From contig CM051038.1 of the NCBI GenBank assembly GCA_027627225.1, forward strand, positions 43,381,848-43,445,847: DNA of 64,000 nucleotides. The letters run 5' to 3'. Shown here one piece after another: positions 11,101 through 23,400 of this stretch; the first letter of the stretch is position 1, and each line of letters opens with the position of its first letter. The DNA comes from Congeria kusceri. Its lineage: Eukaryota; Mollusca; Bivalvia; Myida; Dreissenidae. A model generated the notes under the pieces. It was given only the letters and a program-made list of their open reading frames with translations. It had not been told where the DNA came from and searched no databases. The position numbers and the translations under genes were made by a program.

Positions 11101-12000
11101 GTTTTATAGTTACAACGTTATTCGTTTAAAATCGTTTAGTTCTTTGCCCGCTTCTCCTAAGTTGCTGTTGTGCAGCTCGTTACTGAACTACCAATGTTAT
11201 GGCCAACCAAATTTTAAAAAGTATTCAGGACGTCTACACTTCGCAAAAGGAAGTAGCCACTTGCGTGTCTATGGGTTGTACTCTATCCAGCGATATAGCT
11301 CTGACAATAATATCTTAGTGGTACAAATTGACTCTTTATATTGTATCGCTCTTGTTTAGTTACAAGCAGAAAACAAAAACTAATACCGTTTCATGTCTTA
11401 ACTCTCTAACCAAACGAATTCTGCCATGTCTTTCCAAGTCCGTGACCCATATTCATAAAACGGCTTTCTAAAAACAATCTTCTGTAATGTTCTTTAAGGT
11501 ATTCAAGCCATTATATCTCGAACACTACAAATCTTACTATTTTCTTATAGTACATTCATATCTGGACTCTTCTGAAAAATTTTAAGAGATTTTACCGTTT
11601 CGTTATTCAGATATTGTTTGTTAATTACCATAACCCTATTCATATGGTTATTGTTATATATACATGTATTCGACATTTGAATAAAATTTGAAGAGCACTG
11701 TTTATTTTCAGTAGAAATGACAATTTAAACAATTTGTGTCACTGATTTCCAAAATAAAAGACTATTGCATATAAAGCAGCGAAAGAGCACTACTGACATA
11801 CTAAATATATTGGAAATAACGTGACATAAATGAGCAGTCATCATTTGAAATGAATACAGTTATAAAGCGTGTGTAACGCGAAATGATTGAATAATTTGGA
11901 GTATTTCAGTTGTTTCGTTGACATTGCGTTGAAAACACGTGAAAAACGTACATGAAGTAAATACAATACGGGAATGATGTATGATACATATCAATCCGAC
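11101..12000. other. Upstream region of the PAN-like gene, no feature recognised
   Basis: A TATAAAA-like word lies only 3-9 bases before the ATG of the - strand gene, too close to act as its TATA box, so the true promoter is probably further upstream and is not identified. The 101-codon + strand frame at 11054-11359 overlaps the gene's 5' end and looks spurious. Confidence 0.4.
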
Positions 12001-12002
12001 TG

Positions 12003-12066
12003 GCCGAGTGGTCAATGTGTCACCTTTGCTCTGGAGGTCGTAGGTTCGACCCCGACGGAGGCAACA
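12003..12066 (+). repeat. tRNA-like sequence (SINE head or tRNA pseudogene)
   Basis: An A box-like tggccgagtgg and a B box-like ggttcgacccc are correctly spaced for an RNA polymerase III internal promoter. The acceptor arms do not pair (upstream atccgac against ggaggca) and the T stem has a mismatch, so this is not a functional tRNA. The T-rich sequence after it fits a SINE body or pol III terminator. Confidence 0.55.
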
Positions 12067-12396
12067 TTTCTTTTCTTTTTCTTTGGTTTGCTATTATTGT
12101 TATAATGCTTGAGGTGTTTATTTCAGATTATTAATTATTTCCAGTCTAGACGTTTAATGGCATATTTAAAAAAACTACACATATCTATGAAACGTCGCTT
12201 TAAGGTTTAGATTTTCCAAGAGTCATAAGAATACCATCCCATGTCGATTGTCATAGGCGGAGCAGTTGCCAATATCATAACGTATATATTTATTAAAAAT
12301 GTCTAGTTTTAGAAGCGAGGTAACTCTAATAAAATCAAATTACTCATACACCTCGCAGTTACTTCCCTTTACATTTTCAAAGTTCATAAAATTGTG

Positions 12397-12427
<31 letters not shown>

Positions 12428-14329
12428 CATTGTCATTGTCATCATCATTATTAGTTTTATCATTATTACGGCTGGTAGAAGTAGAAGTATAAAACTCACT
12501 CAGAAGTATATATTAAGAATTAAAATAAAACACAAAAAACAAATACAATAAGTAAACATAACAACGCTAGAAGTTCACAATTTCTGCTGCATGTCTACCA
12601 TTTTTATCAACACCATGTAATCTGAAGTTGGTTACATGGAAGTTGGTGACGGCAGGGATTTCATTAGCTATGATCGAAACCAGTCAGTTACTGTACTTGG
12701 CCACTGTACTTGGCCATACTCCTTGCAGCGGTTACTTCCCTTTTGTGGTAAAACTAACCACTGCCACTACCAAGAAAATCCTTGATTTAGAAGAACGTTT
12801 TTAACATAATTATGGTTTTAAAAAAATGATGTGTTTTTTTGTTTTAAACAACTAACTAAGAAATTGTGTATTATTGGTGCAAGCATATAAATTGAGAGTT
12901 AAAATTAAAAACGATAGGTTTTAAGTTAAAGTAAACATAACGATGCCAGCATTTTATGGTATCCACGTCGTTTGCTCCTGTGTGTCCACCATGATCTGAC
13001 TTTAGTTACGTGACAGTTTTCTCCGGCAGGGATTTGATTCGAACTATGCTCGGGACCGGTCAAATCTCTGCGTGGATGTTAAAGTAGCTCTTCCAAAATT
13101 ACAAATGGCACAGCTGTCGCCTATGCACAGAGACTTGAACGATTGTTTGAAATATTTATTTACATTAGATGTCTTCTGAAACTTACTGGTATTCGTGTTT
13201 GATAAAACATACGTAAATGTATACATGCATATGATATTTTGAAACATATTGTTATTTTCAACATTAACATATTACATAACTACAATTAAGCCATAGAACA
13301 CGTAATTAAATCTACATATTATTCAAACAAAGTGCACAATACAAAAATATGTATATCAACATGCCAGGTAGGGAAAGGTTTAGCCGTTTAAATTACTATA
13401 ACACTATTTAAGTTATTATCTCGTGATCATAAAAATTGAGCATGTAAATACCACTGTATGTTATCAGACTTCAGCAGTGCTGCGGCGAAGATAGTGTCCG
13501 TAAATACTATCTATCAACATAGATAAACATACCATTTCAATTTCGTTGAGGCCAATTTGCCAATTTGCTAGTCACTTATGCATTTCAATGCCAGTATTGT
13601 GTTCAACGTTTAATTGTATTGCATAAACGATTGTTCATAGAAAGTGTATTAATAAAACCAGGAAACTTTTGCCAATGGACTTGATAATTATGTTAGTAGT
13701 TTATTTCTATACGCGAATGGACTAAAACAAATAATGAGGTGATTACATATCTGAAACAAACATATTTTTTTACGCCTAAGTACAAACCCCTTTTAATACT
13801 TTGTTGGAAATGACATGACGAATCACCTCAGTATTTGTTTTAGCCCAAAGAAATTGTGTAGGTGGGTAGGGATTTATTTATTTATGTATGTATGTATTTA
13901 TTTATTTATTTATTATTTGGTAAACGGTCAACATTAAGATTATAAAACTAAATGAATATTCAAAACTTATCGGTAATATCCTTAAACATTGTTTTTAAGT
14001 GGATGCTATCAAAACAAAACACTTATTTATCAATAAAAAAAAACATTTAATTGTTGGAAAAGGGTAAATAAAACAATAAAACTGACAAACTCAATACAAT
14101 GTTTTAGGGTCGGGGCATTTTTTAGGTAGGTCGGGTAACCTGAAACAGACATTTTTACGCCTTACTAGAAATGGAATTATAACGTGGCTTCAAATAATGA
14201 AGCACGAATAATGGTTGTATGTTTATTAAGAGGACAGAGATATATATCGACATATTCGTACAAGTGAACAAAAACCATACAAATTAATCTCCAGATTAAA
14301 AAAAAGAGACAACGACTCTCGCAAAAACC
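12067..14329. other. Non-coding, AT-rich with simple repeats
   Basis: It holds an (att)n microsatellite with cat variants at 12397-12460 and a ttta/tgta simple repeat at 13866-13915. A TATA-like gatatatatcgac at about 14237 lies some 90 bp before the start codon of the receptor-like gene and may belong to its promoter. No gene is seen. Confidence 0.5.
12397..12460. repeat. (ATT)n microsatellite
   Basis: At least nine perfect att triplets are followed by interrupted atc/att triplets. Confidence 0.9.
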
Positions 14330-14499
14330 ATGCTGTACAAGATGGCGTTGTTATGGTGTGTTCTGGTTGCTATGGCAACGGTGGTGACCGTGGTTACCGG
14401 AAAGGAATGCAGTTACAGGTCGAGCTGTAGGTGCGATTTCGATGACGGTTCGGGCATGTTGGATCTATCTTCCTTCCCACAAACGTCCGGGACCCCCAC
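14330..14499 (+). CDS. Receptor-like gene, exon 1
   Basis: It encodes residues 1-56 and two bases of codon 57. The ATG lies in aaaaaccATGctg, and a second in-frame ATG is four codons later; both leave a usable signal peptide ending near VVTG. The exon ends in ACC CCC AC with donor GTGAGT. The CSYRSSCRCDFDDGSG segment opens the luminal domain. The exon is clearly more GC-rich than the introns. Confidence 0.9.
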
Positions 14500-17400
14500 G
14501 TGAGTTATGAACTACGAGATTTCGTTTTACATAAACGTGTTTGTGTTTGTTTGTTTCGCCATTTTAGCAGTATTTCAGTCACATCACGGCGCTCAGTTAA
14601 CCTACTCACACTTTTCCTGGGCAAGCTTAGCCGATCTAAGCGGTTGATCAGTGCTAAGTGCACATACCTATGAATCAGAGGTAGGGGGAGAATGGCCGTA
14701 GAAATAATTTCATGACAAATCCCCTCACAAGTTACGTGGCCGGGTTGGGGTTCGAACTCACGATCCCCAGATTGACAGTCCAGCGCTCTACCAACTGAGC
14801 TAGCCGGGCCCGGCTACCATTCATTGAGCGTGCATTTCGTGTCATTGTCCTTACATATGGTTGAGGTCCAGCTGGGTACTTCTTTCAGCTTTGAAATATA
14901 ATCGGCTTTATTTCGACTTTCCAGAAATAATCCAGTATTCATGTACGGTGCATTGAATGTCTTATTTATACACGTGTAAACAATACAGAATCTTATAAAT
15001 AGTTTTATAAGTATAAAGTATCATTCACAACCAATCAAACCCGGTTAAACCAATGAAAGGCGAGTATTCTGTACGAGGTAAGATACGTTTAGTTCTGATG
15101 GTCATGTTCTGTTTGTCATTATGGTCATGTGGCATTGTATAGCACAATAAAAATTGAATACGTTTTTACAGGCTATATATAATTTACATAATATATATAA
15201 TAGGGTCTGTATTCCAGAACATCTTAAGTGAAATCTTATCCTTATCCTTAAAATCGTCATTTTCTTAAGCACTTTATTCCATGTATACCTGAAATTCTGC
15301 TAAATTTTCACTAATTATCAACTTATTATTAACTACTATTTACTTAACTGTAATTGGTATCATGAATTTATATGTAGTTTTACAAATATTGACTTACACA
15401 AATTAGAACTTAAGTGAAAATATTTTAAGATAAACTTAAGATGTTTCTGGAATATAGCCCCAGGCCTCACGAGGACGAACTATCTTATCTCTCAAACTTA
15501 CTATTAACTTAAAGGGACTTGTTCACAGATTTTCGCATGTTTTGAAGTATGCCATTAAATATCTTAAAAGAAAAACGAATTGGTCCCACCGGGGAACAAA
15601 CCGGGGACCTCCGGATTAAAAGGTTATTGCCTTAACCTCTCGGCTATTCAGACATCTATATATCGCTCTGCATTATTTACTTTATATAAGTGTTCCAAGT
15701 GTTGTCAACAATTTTTAAACGAAAACAACAGAAAACACTCCAAATTATTCCATCGTTTAGCGTTACAAACGCTTTATAATTTTATCAATTTCAACTGATG
15801 ATTACTCATAAACTAAAACGGTTTTTGCAGTATATTTCTAGGTATGTAGTGTTATTTTGCTCCCTTATATACACTGTTCTTTTATTTTTAGAATCGGTGA
15901 CAAAAAGTTGAATTTTTTTCAGTTCGTCAGTTTGTGAACAGGTCCCTTTAAAGAGCCTATGTCTTCGAACTATTGGATTCCTAAATTACACTATAAATGA
16001 TATTATCGGATAGAATTGCGCTTTATAAAGTCATTTGCATGAAATAAATAAAACATAATATAATACACAATAAGATATTTGATAAACAATTAAAAACAAA
16101 TTATCAAAAAGTCTGATAAATGAATAACCCTAGAGGGATCGAACTCACGACTTAGGAGACATATGAAGAACTCACGACTTGGGAGACATATGAAGAAATG
16201 ACGGTAGACAGCGCTTTAAGAAGCAGAGTGTAAACTATGGTTATAGAAACTACTCACAAGTATGACGTCAAAATGTAAACAGGCAAAGGGCCAAACAAAC
16301 AAGACCCACATTATAAATTTATTTTTATCTCAGAATGCGTGCACTCTTTTTTTATTATATATACCTTGTTTTAACTATTATTATATATCAGTATTAATAT
16401 CTGAATTTCAGATTTTTTAAGAAATTGCCCCCTTGAGGCCCTTTTCGATGACATAGTCCCTTTAAAATTTTACTAACGACATTTATTGATGTTACAAAAC
16501 AAATTGTTTTTTTTTTTAATTATTTGATATACAAGTTTCATTCAAAATGTAATATGTATTTACACTATTATTTATGCACACTTTAATCAAAGCCATTTCT
16601 ATTGGTCAATGTTTTATTTTAAGACACGTTTGAGATTAATTATTGTTTCGTAGTCGTGGGGCCTGCTATATCGTTCTATTCCCCGCACGTGCCAGGTTCA
16701 AGGACCAGCCCTCCTCCAAAGACAACTACCTGTACTCGTACAACCCGTGCAGCCCGTTCGACGAGGGCACGTGCACCAGCGTGGCGGTAGGTGGCCCTTT
16801 GTAGCATTCATGTTTGCGTATTACTATAGTATTGTTTAAACATATTTGCTATAGAATGAGTGTGTCGAAAGTCCGAAGCTTATTGAGACACTTTCGAGCC
16901 AGTTTTCTGGGTAGAAACAGTACTTGGTGTATTTTGAGAAAAGATCATTTGAACGTTCCTCGACTAGGTTCGAACCCCCAATCTCCCAATCGCACGGCGG
17001 ACACCATATTCATAACTCCGCTGCGACAGTATTACTATAGTATAAGTTTTGGTCCCAAGGACTATTTAATTAAAATGGATGTACATGTTTATCTATGGTG
17101 ATTGCAAAATGTACTTCCGGGCCACTTCTTAGTCAAGTGTGAGGTTCGGCATGTCTTTAAACCGGTTTAAACCCCCAATGCTTTGCATTGACCGCTTCAT
17201 GGCGGCAGCCAAGTTAAAATCATATTTGAGGCGTATCTAGGGAAAACCGGACTTAATGCATGTGCGTAAAGTGTCGTCCCGGATTAGCCTGTGCAGTCCG
17301 CACAGGCTAATCCAGTACGACACTTTCCGCCTACAGTGCTTTTGTGTGTAGAAGAGACTTCATTGACACAGAAAATACCATAAAAGCGGAAAGTGCCGTC

Positions 17401-20400
17401 CTTGATAAGCTCCTGCTCAGGCTAATCCGGGACAACACTTTACGCACGTGCCTTAAGCCCGACATAACGCTGCGAGTTTGGTAGACTTGCGTACGACATC
17501 TGCTCGTCGGTTTCTAGTAAATTGTCGTCATGTTGCTAATGTCCTCACAAGTCGTAAAGACTCGTCCACACTCGTACATCCTCGAAGACAAGTCTTTGAT
17601 TGTCGAACATATATCGTATGCACATTTCGGCTGAACTCGTGATACAATGTGATTAGCGTACTTGTGTCCTGTCAATGTCGTGTCAAGGATGAAGAGGATT
17701 CGAACAGATGTCGTCTTTAAACAATTCCGCGACCAACTCGGCCACATTACGGCGAGTTATAACTCTCCAGAACTCGTACAGAACTCGAAGATCAAACTCG
17801 CCACAGTGTGACAGGGCCTTTAAATAAAAGACCATATGATGTTTATAAGGGAATCCCTCCTGCTGATGAAGCTGGTTTTTCACATTTTTTAAACTTATTT
17901 TCGAACATTGTTAAACCAAGGCTTTATCTTTAAACTTAGACTTTATCTTACAACATAAGCCAATTTAAATGAAAGCTCATACGTATCAACATTTAATTGG
18001 CCCAAATTTTAATGTATAATTAATTTCAGCGCGGAAACTAATTGTTTAGTGAAATTATATGTAAATTTCTGAATAACACCCCCCAAAAAATCATTTGAAG
18101 TTTGCGGTCTATTCATGTATAGTAAATGAAATTTTATTTCTTGTAAATATTGTTCTATATAAGTAAAATACATATTAACAATACATATTTGCATTTTATA
18201 TGGAAAAGTTGAAATGAGAGTATAGTGTCGCTTGCTCTGTGACAGGATTGCCAGTTTGACCTGTTCTATATCTAGACGATATAGTACAGGTCAAACTGGC
18301 ACACTTGTCACAGAGAAAGCGACATTAGAATTGCTACCGATCTCGCAGCAATTCTAATGTCGCTTTCTCTGTGACAAGTTTGCCAGTTTGACATGTACTA
18401 TATCGTCTACTATGAGATTGGCAGCCAGTCTAATGTCGCTTTCTCTGTGACATGTTTACCAGTTTGACCTGTACTATAACGTCTATTATGAGAGCGGTAG
18501 CAAGTCTAATGTTGCTTTCTCTGTGACAGGTTTATCAGTTTGACGTGTACTATAACGTCTACTATGAGATCGGTAGCCAGTCTAATGTCGCTTTCTCTGT
18601 GACAAGTTTGCCAGTTTGACCTGATCTATATCGTCTACTATGAGATTTGGCAGCCAGTCTAATGTCGCTTTCTCTGTGTCAGGTTTGCCAGTTTGACCCG
18701 TACTATATCGTCTACCATGAGATTGGCAGCCAGTCTAATGTCGCTTTCTCTGTGACAATTATGCCAGTTTGACCTGTTCTATATCGTCCACTATGAGATC
18801 GATAGCCAGTCTAATGTTGCTTTCTCTGCGACAGGTTAGCCATTTTGACCCATACTATAACTTCTACTATGACATCGATAGCCAGTCTAATGTCGCTTTC
18901 TTTGTGACAAGGTTACCAGTTTGACCTGTGCTATATCGTCTACTATGAGATCTGTTGCCAGTCTAATGTCGCTTTCTCTGTGATAAATTTACCAGTTTCA
19001 CCCGTACTATATCGTCTACCATGAGATTGGCAGCCAGTCTAATGTCGCTTTCTCTGCGACAGTTTTACCAATTTGACCTGTACTATATCGTCTACTATGA
19101 GATCTGTAGCCAGTCTAATGTCGCTTTCTCTGAGACAGGTTTGCAAGTTTGACCTGTATTATACATTATACTATGAGATCGGTAGTCAGTCTAATGTCGC
19201 TTTCTCTGTGACAGGTTTGCAAGTTTGACCTGTACTGTACATTATACTATGAGATCGGTATTCAGTCTAATGTCATTTTCTCTGTAATAGGTTTGCCAGT
19301 TTTTTCCTGTACTATAACGTCTACTATGAGATCAGTAGCCAGACTAATGTCGCTTTCTCTCTGACAGGTTTGCCAGTTTGCCCTGTTCTAAATCGTCTAC
19401 TATGAGAATGGCAGCCAGTCTAATGTCGCTTTCTCTGTGACAGGTTTTGCAGTTTGAAATGTACTATAACGTCCACTATGAAAGCGGTAGCCAGTCTAAT
19501 GTCGCTTACTCTGTGACAGGTTTACCAGTACTATATCGTCTACTATGAGATTGGCAGCCAGTCTAATGTCGCTTTCTCTGTGACAGGTTTGCCTGTTTGA
19601 CCTGTACTATAACGTCTACTATGAAATCAGTAGCCAGTCTAATGTCGCTTTCTCTGCGACAGGTTTATCAGTTTCATCTGTACTATAACGTCTACTATGA
19701 GATAAGCAGCCAGTCTAATCTGTGATATGTTAACCAGTTGGACCTGTACTATAAGGTTTACTATGAGATTGGTAGCAAGTCTATTGGTGCTTTCTCTGTG
19801 ACAGGTTTATCAGTATAACCTGTACTATAACGTCAACTATGAGATCGGTAGCTAGCCTACTGTCGCTTTCTCTGTGGCAAGTTTTCCGGTTTGACCTGTT
19901 CTATATCGTCCAATATGAGATCGATAGCTAGTCTAATGTCGCTTTCTCTGCGACAGGTTTGCCATTTTGACCCATACTATAACTTCTACTATGAGATCGG
20001 TAGCCAGTCTAATGTCGCTTTCTCTGTGACAAGGTTACCAGTTTGACCTGTACCATCTCGCCTACTGTGAGATCTGTTGCCAGTCTAATGTCGCTTTCTC
20101 TGTGATAGGTTTACCAGTTTGACCTGTACTATATCGTCTACTATCAGATAGGTAGCCAGTCTAATGTCGCTTTTTCTGTTACAGGTTTGCCAGTTTGACA
20201 TATACTATAACGTCTACAACGAGATCGGCAGCCTGTCTAATGTCGCTTTCTCTGTGACAGGTTTGCCAGTTTGAGCCGCGCTATAACGTCTACAATTAGA
20301 TTGGTAGCCAGTCTAATGTCGCTTTCTCTGTGATAGTTTTTCCAGTTTGACATGTACTTTATCGTCTACTATGAGATCGGTAGCCAATCTAATGTCGCTT

Positions 20401-23400
20401 TCTCTGTGACAGGTTTGCCAGTTTGACCCGTACTATAACGTCTACTTCGAGATCGGTAGCCAGTCTAATGTCGCCTTTTCCATGGCCGAAAATGACGTAG
20501 TAGTTACCTATGTTAGCGACGATGGAGTCAGGTAATCACTGGTGTAATGGCTGCGTTATGTACTCTAGTGGACGATTTATATTATTATATTTAATTGCAA
20601 CTGTTATATTCCACAAATATATGTTATTGTTTATCTGAAAAAAAAACATAAACTGTAGCTATTTTTTTTCAAAACAATTACTGCTTTAATGATGTCTGGT
20701 TATAGGCCTGACGTTTTCTATAAATAACTTTGTATTTTGTTCCATAAATTAGTTAAACATGCAGATTTGTTTTACAAAGTTAATTAGCTTTTTTCTATCT
20801 AGATTTCTTTTATGTTATTTTCAGACAAAGTCACGTGACCTTGAAGTGTAACCCCGACCCTGCCGCCTCACCCGCCCTAACTGTCACCGGGGAGACATCA
20901 TTCACCATTTACGTGAGACGTCAAGCTCTTTTACATTCCAGAAACATAGGCTCGTATTTACCAACCTATTCTTAGACTTAAGACTAAGAATAAAAAATAT
21001 TCTTGAAACTGTTCTGAAACGCCGTAAATCTGAAATTTAATTGGCCTTTACCAACTCTAATTATTGTGCGATTTTATTGACCTGGCATTTATGAATATTC
21101 CGTGTATTTTCGTATATCTATTTTAAGCTACTAACCCAAATAGAAGACTCAGACATTTATATGTATTTATTAAATCCTTACTACGTAACAGTTGATACTG
21201 TAGTGCAGTGGTGAGCACGCGAAGTTTGTAAGCATGATGTTTTGGGTTCGAATCCCTAGAACAGGCACTTTTACTTTATTCATTTTTTATTTTATTTTTA
21301 AATTTATTAACTGATCATTTTGCTGACGTCGTGACACGGAATCTCATCATCAACCTCGATTCTGACACAGAAGAGAGCTGCATCGATACTGCGAGCGAAA
21401 CCGTTACGTATGCATTTTTAGTCATTGTGTATGCATTTTTATGTAGATAAAATAATTAAACTAAGAAAAGTAAAAAAGGAAAGACAAAAAATAAAGAAAA
21501 CAATGTCACGAGAATAAGTGATGTTGAAGTAAAACAAAATAAGAAAAAAAAAGATTTTTTGCTGGATTTGACCACAGTCATTGTGATTCAAAGTCTAAAA
21601 CACCATCCACCGCGCTATTCTTCCTGACACTTTTTGATGTTTTTTTTTTGTTTCTGTTATATGACTATGAAATCCGTGCTTTGCACGCTAGATAGATGTT
21701 ACACTGATATAAATAAAACAACCGAGCGCTACCGGAGATTAATGAGTGCCAGGTCAATAAAATCGTACAATACCCGGCTTATTTATTTGCCGAAATGCAA
21801 ATAGACGCTTCCACAAATGTCAATCATATTCAAATTAATCGGCAATGTTATCCAATCATAGCACTTGGATATCACGTGTTTAGCGGTTAAACGATTTCAT
21901 ACAAAAGAGCACGCGCATTATCTTTGTGATATTCAAATTAGCACGTGGTAATGTTTGTGATTTTCGATAAATGGAAATTAACAGCTGGAGAGGAATTTAA
22001 ACTAATCCCGGTAAAATCCGGATCCGTCTATTGTCTTTAGTCTAAGTCTGTTCTTTATTCTCAAATCTATGAAGAGGTTGCTGAATACGGTTCCTATTCA
22101 CCGTATTAAAGGGACTATGTCATCGAAAAGGGCCTCAAGGGGGCAATTTATTTATTTTTTATCTGAAATTTAGATATTAATACTGGGATATAATAACGGT
22201 TAAAACAGGGTATATATAATAGGAAAAGAGTGTACGCATTCTGAGATAAAAATCAATGTATGGGTTGTGTTTGTTTGGCCCTGTTCCTGTTTACATTTTG
22301 ACGTCAGAATTGTGAGCATTTCATATTACCATAGTTTACAAACGAATCATTACCAAGCACGATAGCGCAGTTCGTTAAAGCGCTGTCTACTGTCATTTCT
22401 TCGTATGGCTTCTAAGTCGTGAGTTCAATACCCGTTTGGGTTTGTTTTTTTTTCAGGCTTTTTTGCTTATTTGTGTTTATCAAATTTCTTATTCTGTATT
22501 ATATTATTTTTATTTATTTAATGTACATGTCTTAGTAAAGCGCATTTCTATCTATGTGCAGTAGGATGCCAATTTTTCGTTGACATAGTCCCTTTAATGC
22601 CAGTTAACGGACAAATAACTATGTTGTTTTCTGACAAATTGTTCATAAAATTATGACAATGGGAACTTCGAACAAAGGTTCGAGCTCCCGCTACACAAAA
22701 TAACCTACCAACTAGTCTTTCGCCTGAGACGCTAAAGACATTGGGTGTCCTAGTTTCCCGTCAAAGGAATGTTAATCCCATGCATGATTTTTGCATCGAG
22801 AAATGCCGTTATTGTGGTCAGTGAAGTGTTTAAAGTTTGAGAGGGTCGTCTCATAAATTTATACTAGTATCCGAAATCGAACAAAAAGATTGGTGCAGCA
22901 AATGGACAAAAAATAGGTAAATTATAAACAAATTGGCGTGGTTTTTCCATGCAAATTTACTTATTGGTGGACAAAAACTTATCAAGTGATTTTCAGTTAG
23001 TAAATTGTTGAATTTATTATACAATGATAACTTCTAATAATGCCCTTCAACTGACTTGTCCATTTGATGACAGTTAATATTACCGTTAGAAGTACAGTTA
23101 TTCATAGAAAGCATGAAACATGAGAAAATCAACACAGTGTTTTTAACAATAGAGTGACATTTGTCTTTAAACTGAGGTGCAGTGTACTTCGTGATTCCCA
23201 CGGGGCACTAAAAGACGCAGGGTCTCCTCTGGAACGGGGCGTCTCCTGTATCTTACACTATTCCCCGTCCCAAGTCTTCTCCTGTAACTTACACTATTAC
23301 CCGTCTCAAGTCTTCTCCTGTATCTTACACTATTCCCCGTCCCACGTCTTCTACTGTATCTTACACTATTCCCCGTCCCAAGTCTTCTCCTGTATCTTAC

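Larger units (their letters stand above)
14500..16695 (+). other. Intron 1 (2.2 kb)
   Basis: It begins GTGAGT and ends gcacgtgccag. It contains a SINE in reverse orientation (14535-14815), a GTATTC-type MITE (15202-15462) and two abutting TTAA-flanked MITEs (15509-16465). The final 230 bases before the acceptor show nothing else. Confidence 0.85.
16787..20412 (+). other. Intron 2 (3.6 kb), dominated by exon-derived satellite
   Basis: It starts GTAGGT and ends ctctgtgacag. It holds a SINE with 15-bp target duplications (16818-17043), a GAGGCG foldback element (17228-17470) and the 76-bp satellite (18226-20412) that runs right up to the acceptor. Sequence 17475-18225 shows nothing recognisable. 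Confidence 0.85.

Noticed and set aside
12003..12066. Functional tRNA gene
   Set aside because: Acceptor ends are not complementary and the T stem is mismatched.
18226..20412. Satellite units as a cluster of mutually exclusive exons
   Set aside because: Units have an acceptor but no donor at the matching exon end, are 76 nt (not a multiple of three), and reading through two units reaches TGA.
18226..20412. CRISPR-like array
   Set aside because: Repeats are contiguous with no unique spacers, and the genome is clearly eukaryotic. The same applies to the arrays at 1111, 1998, 23237 and 57066.
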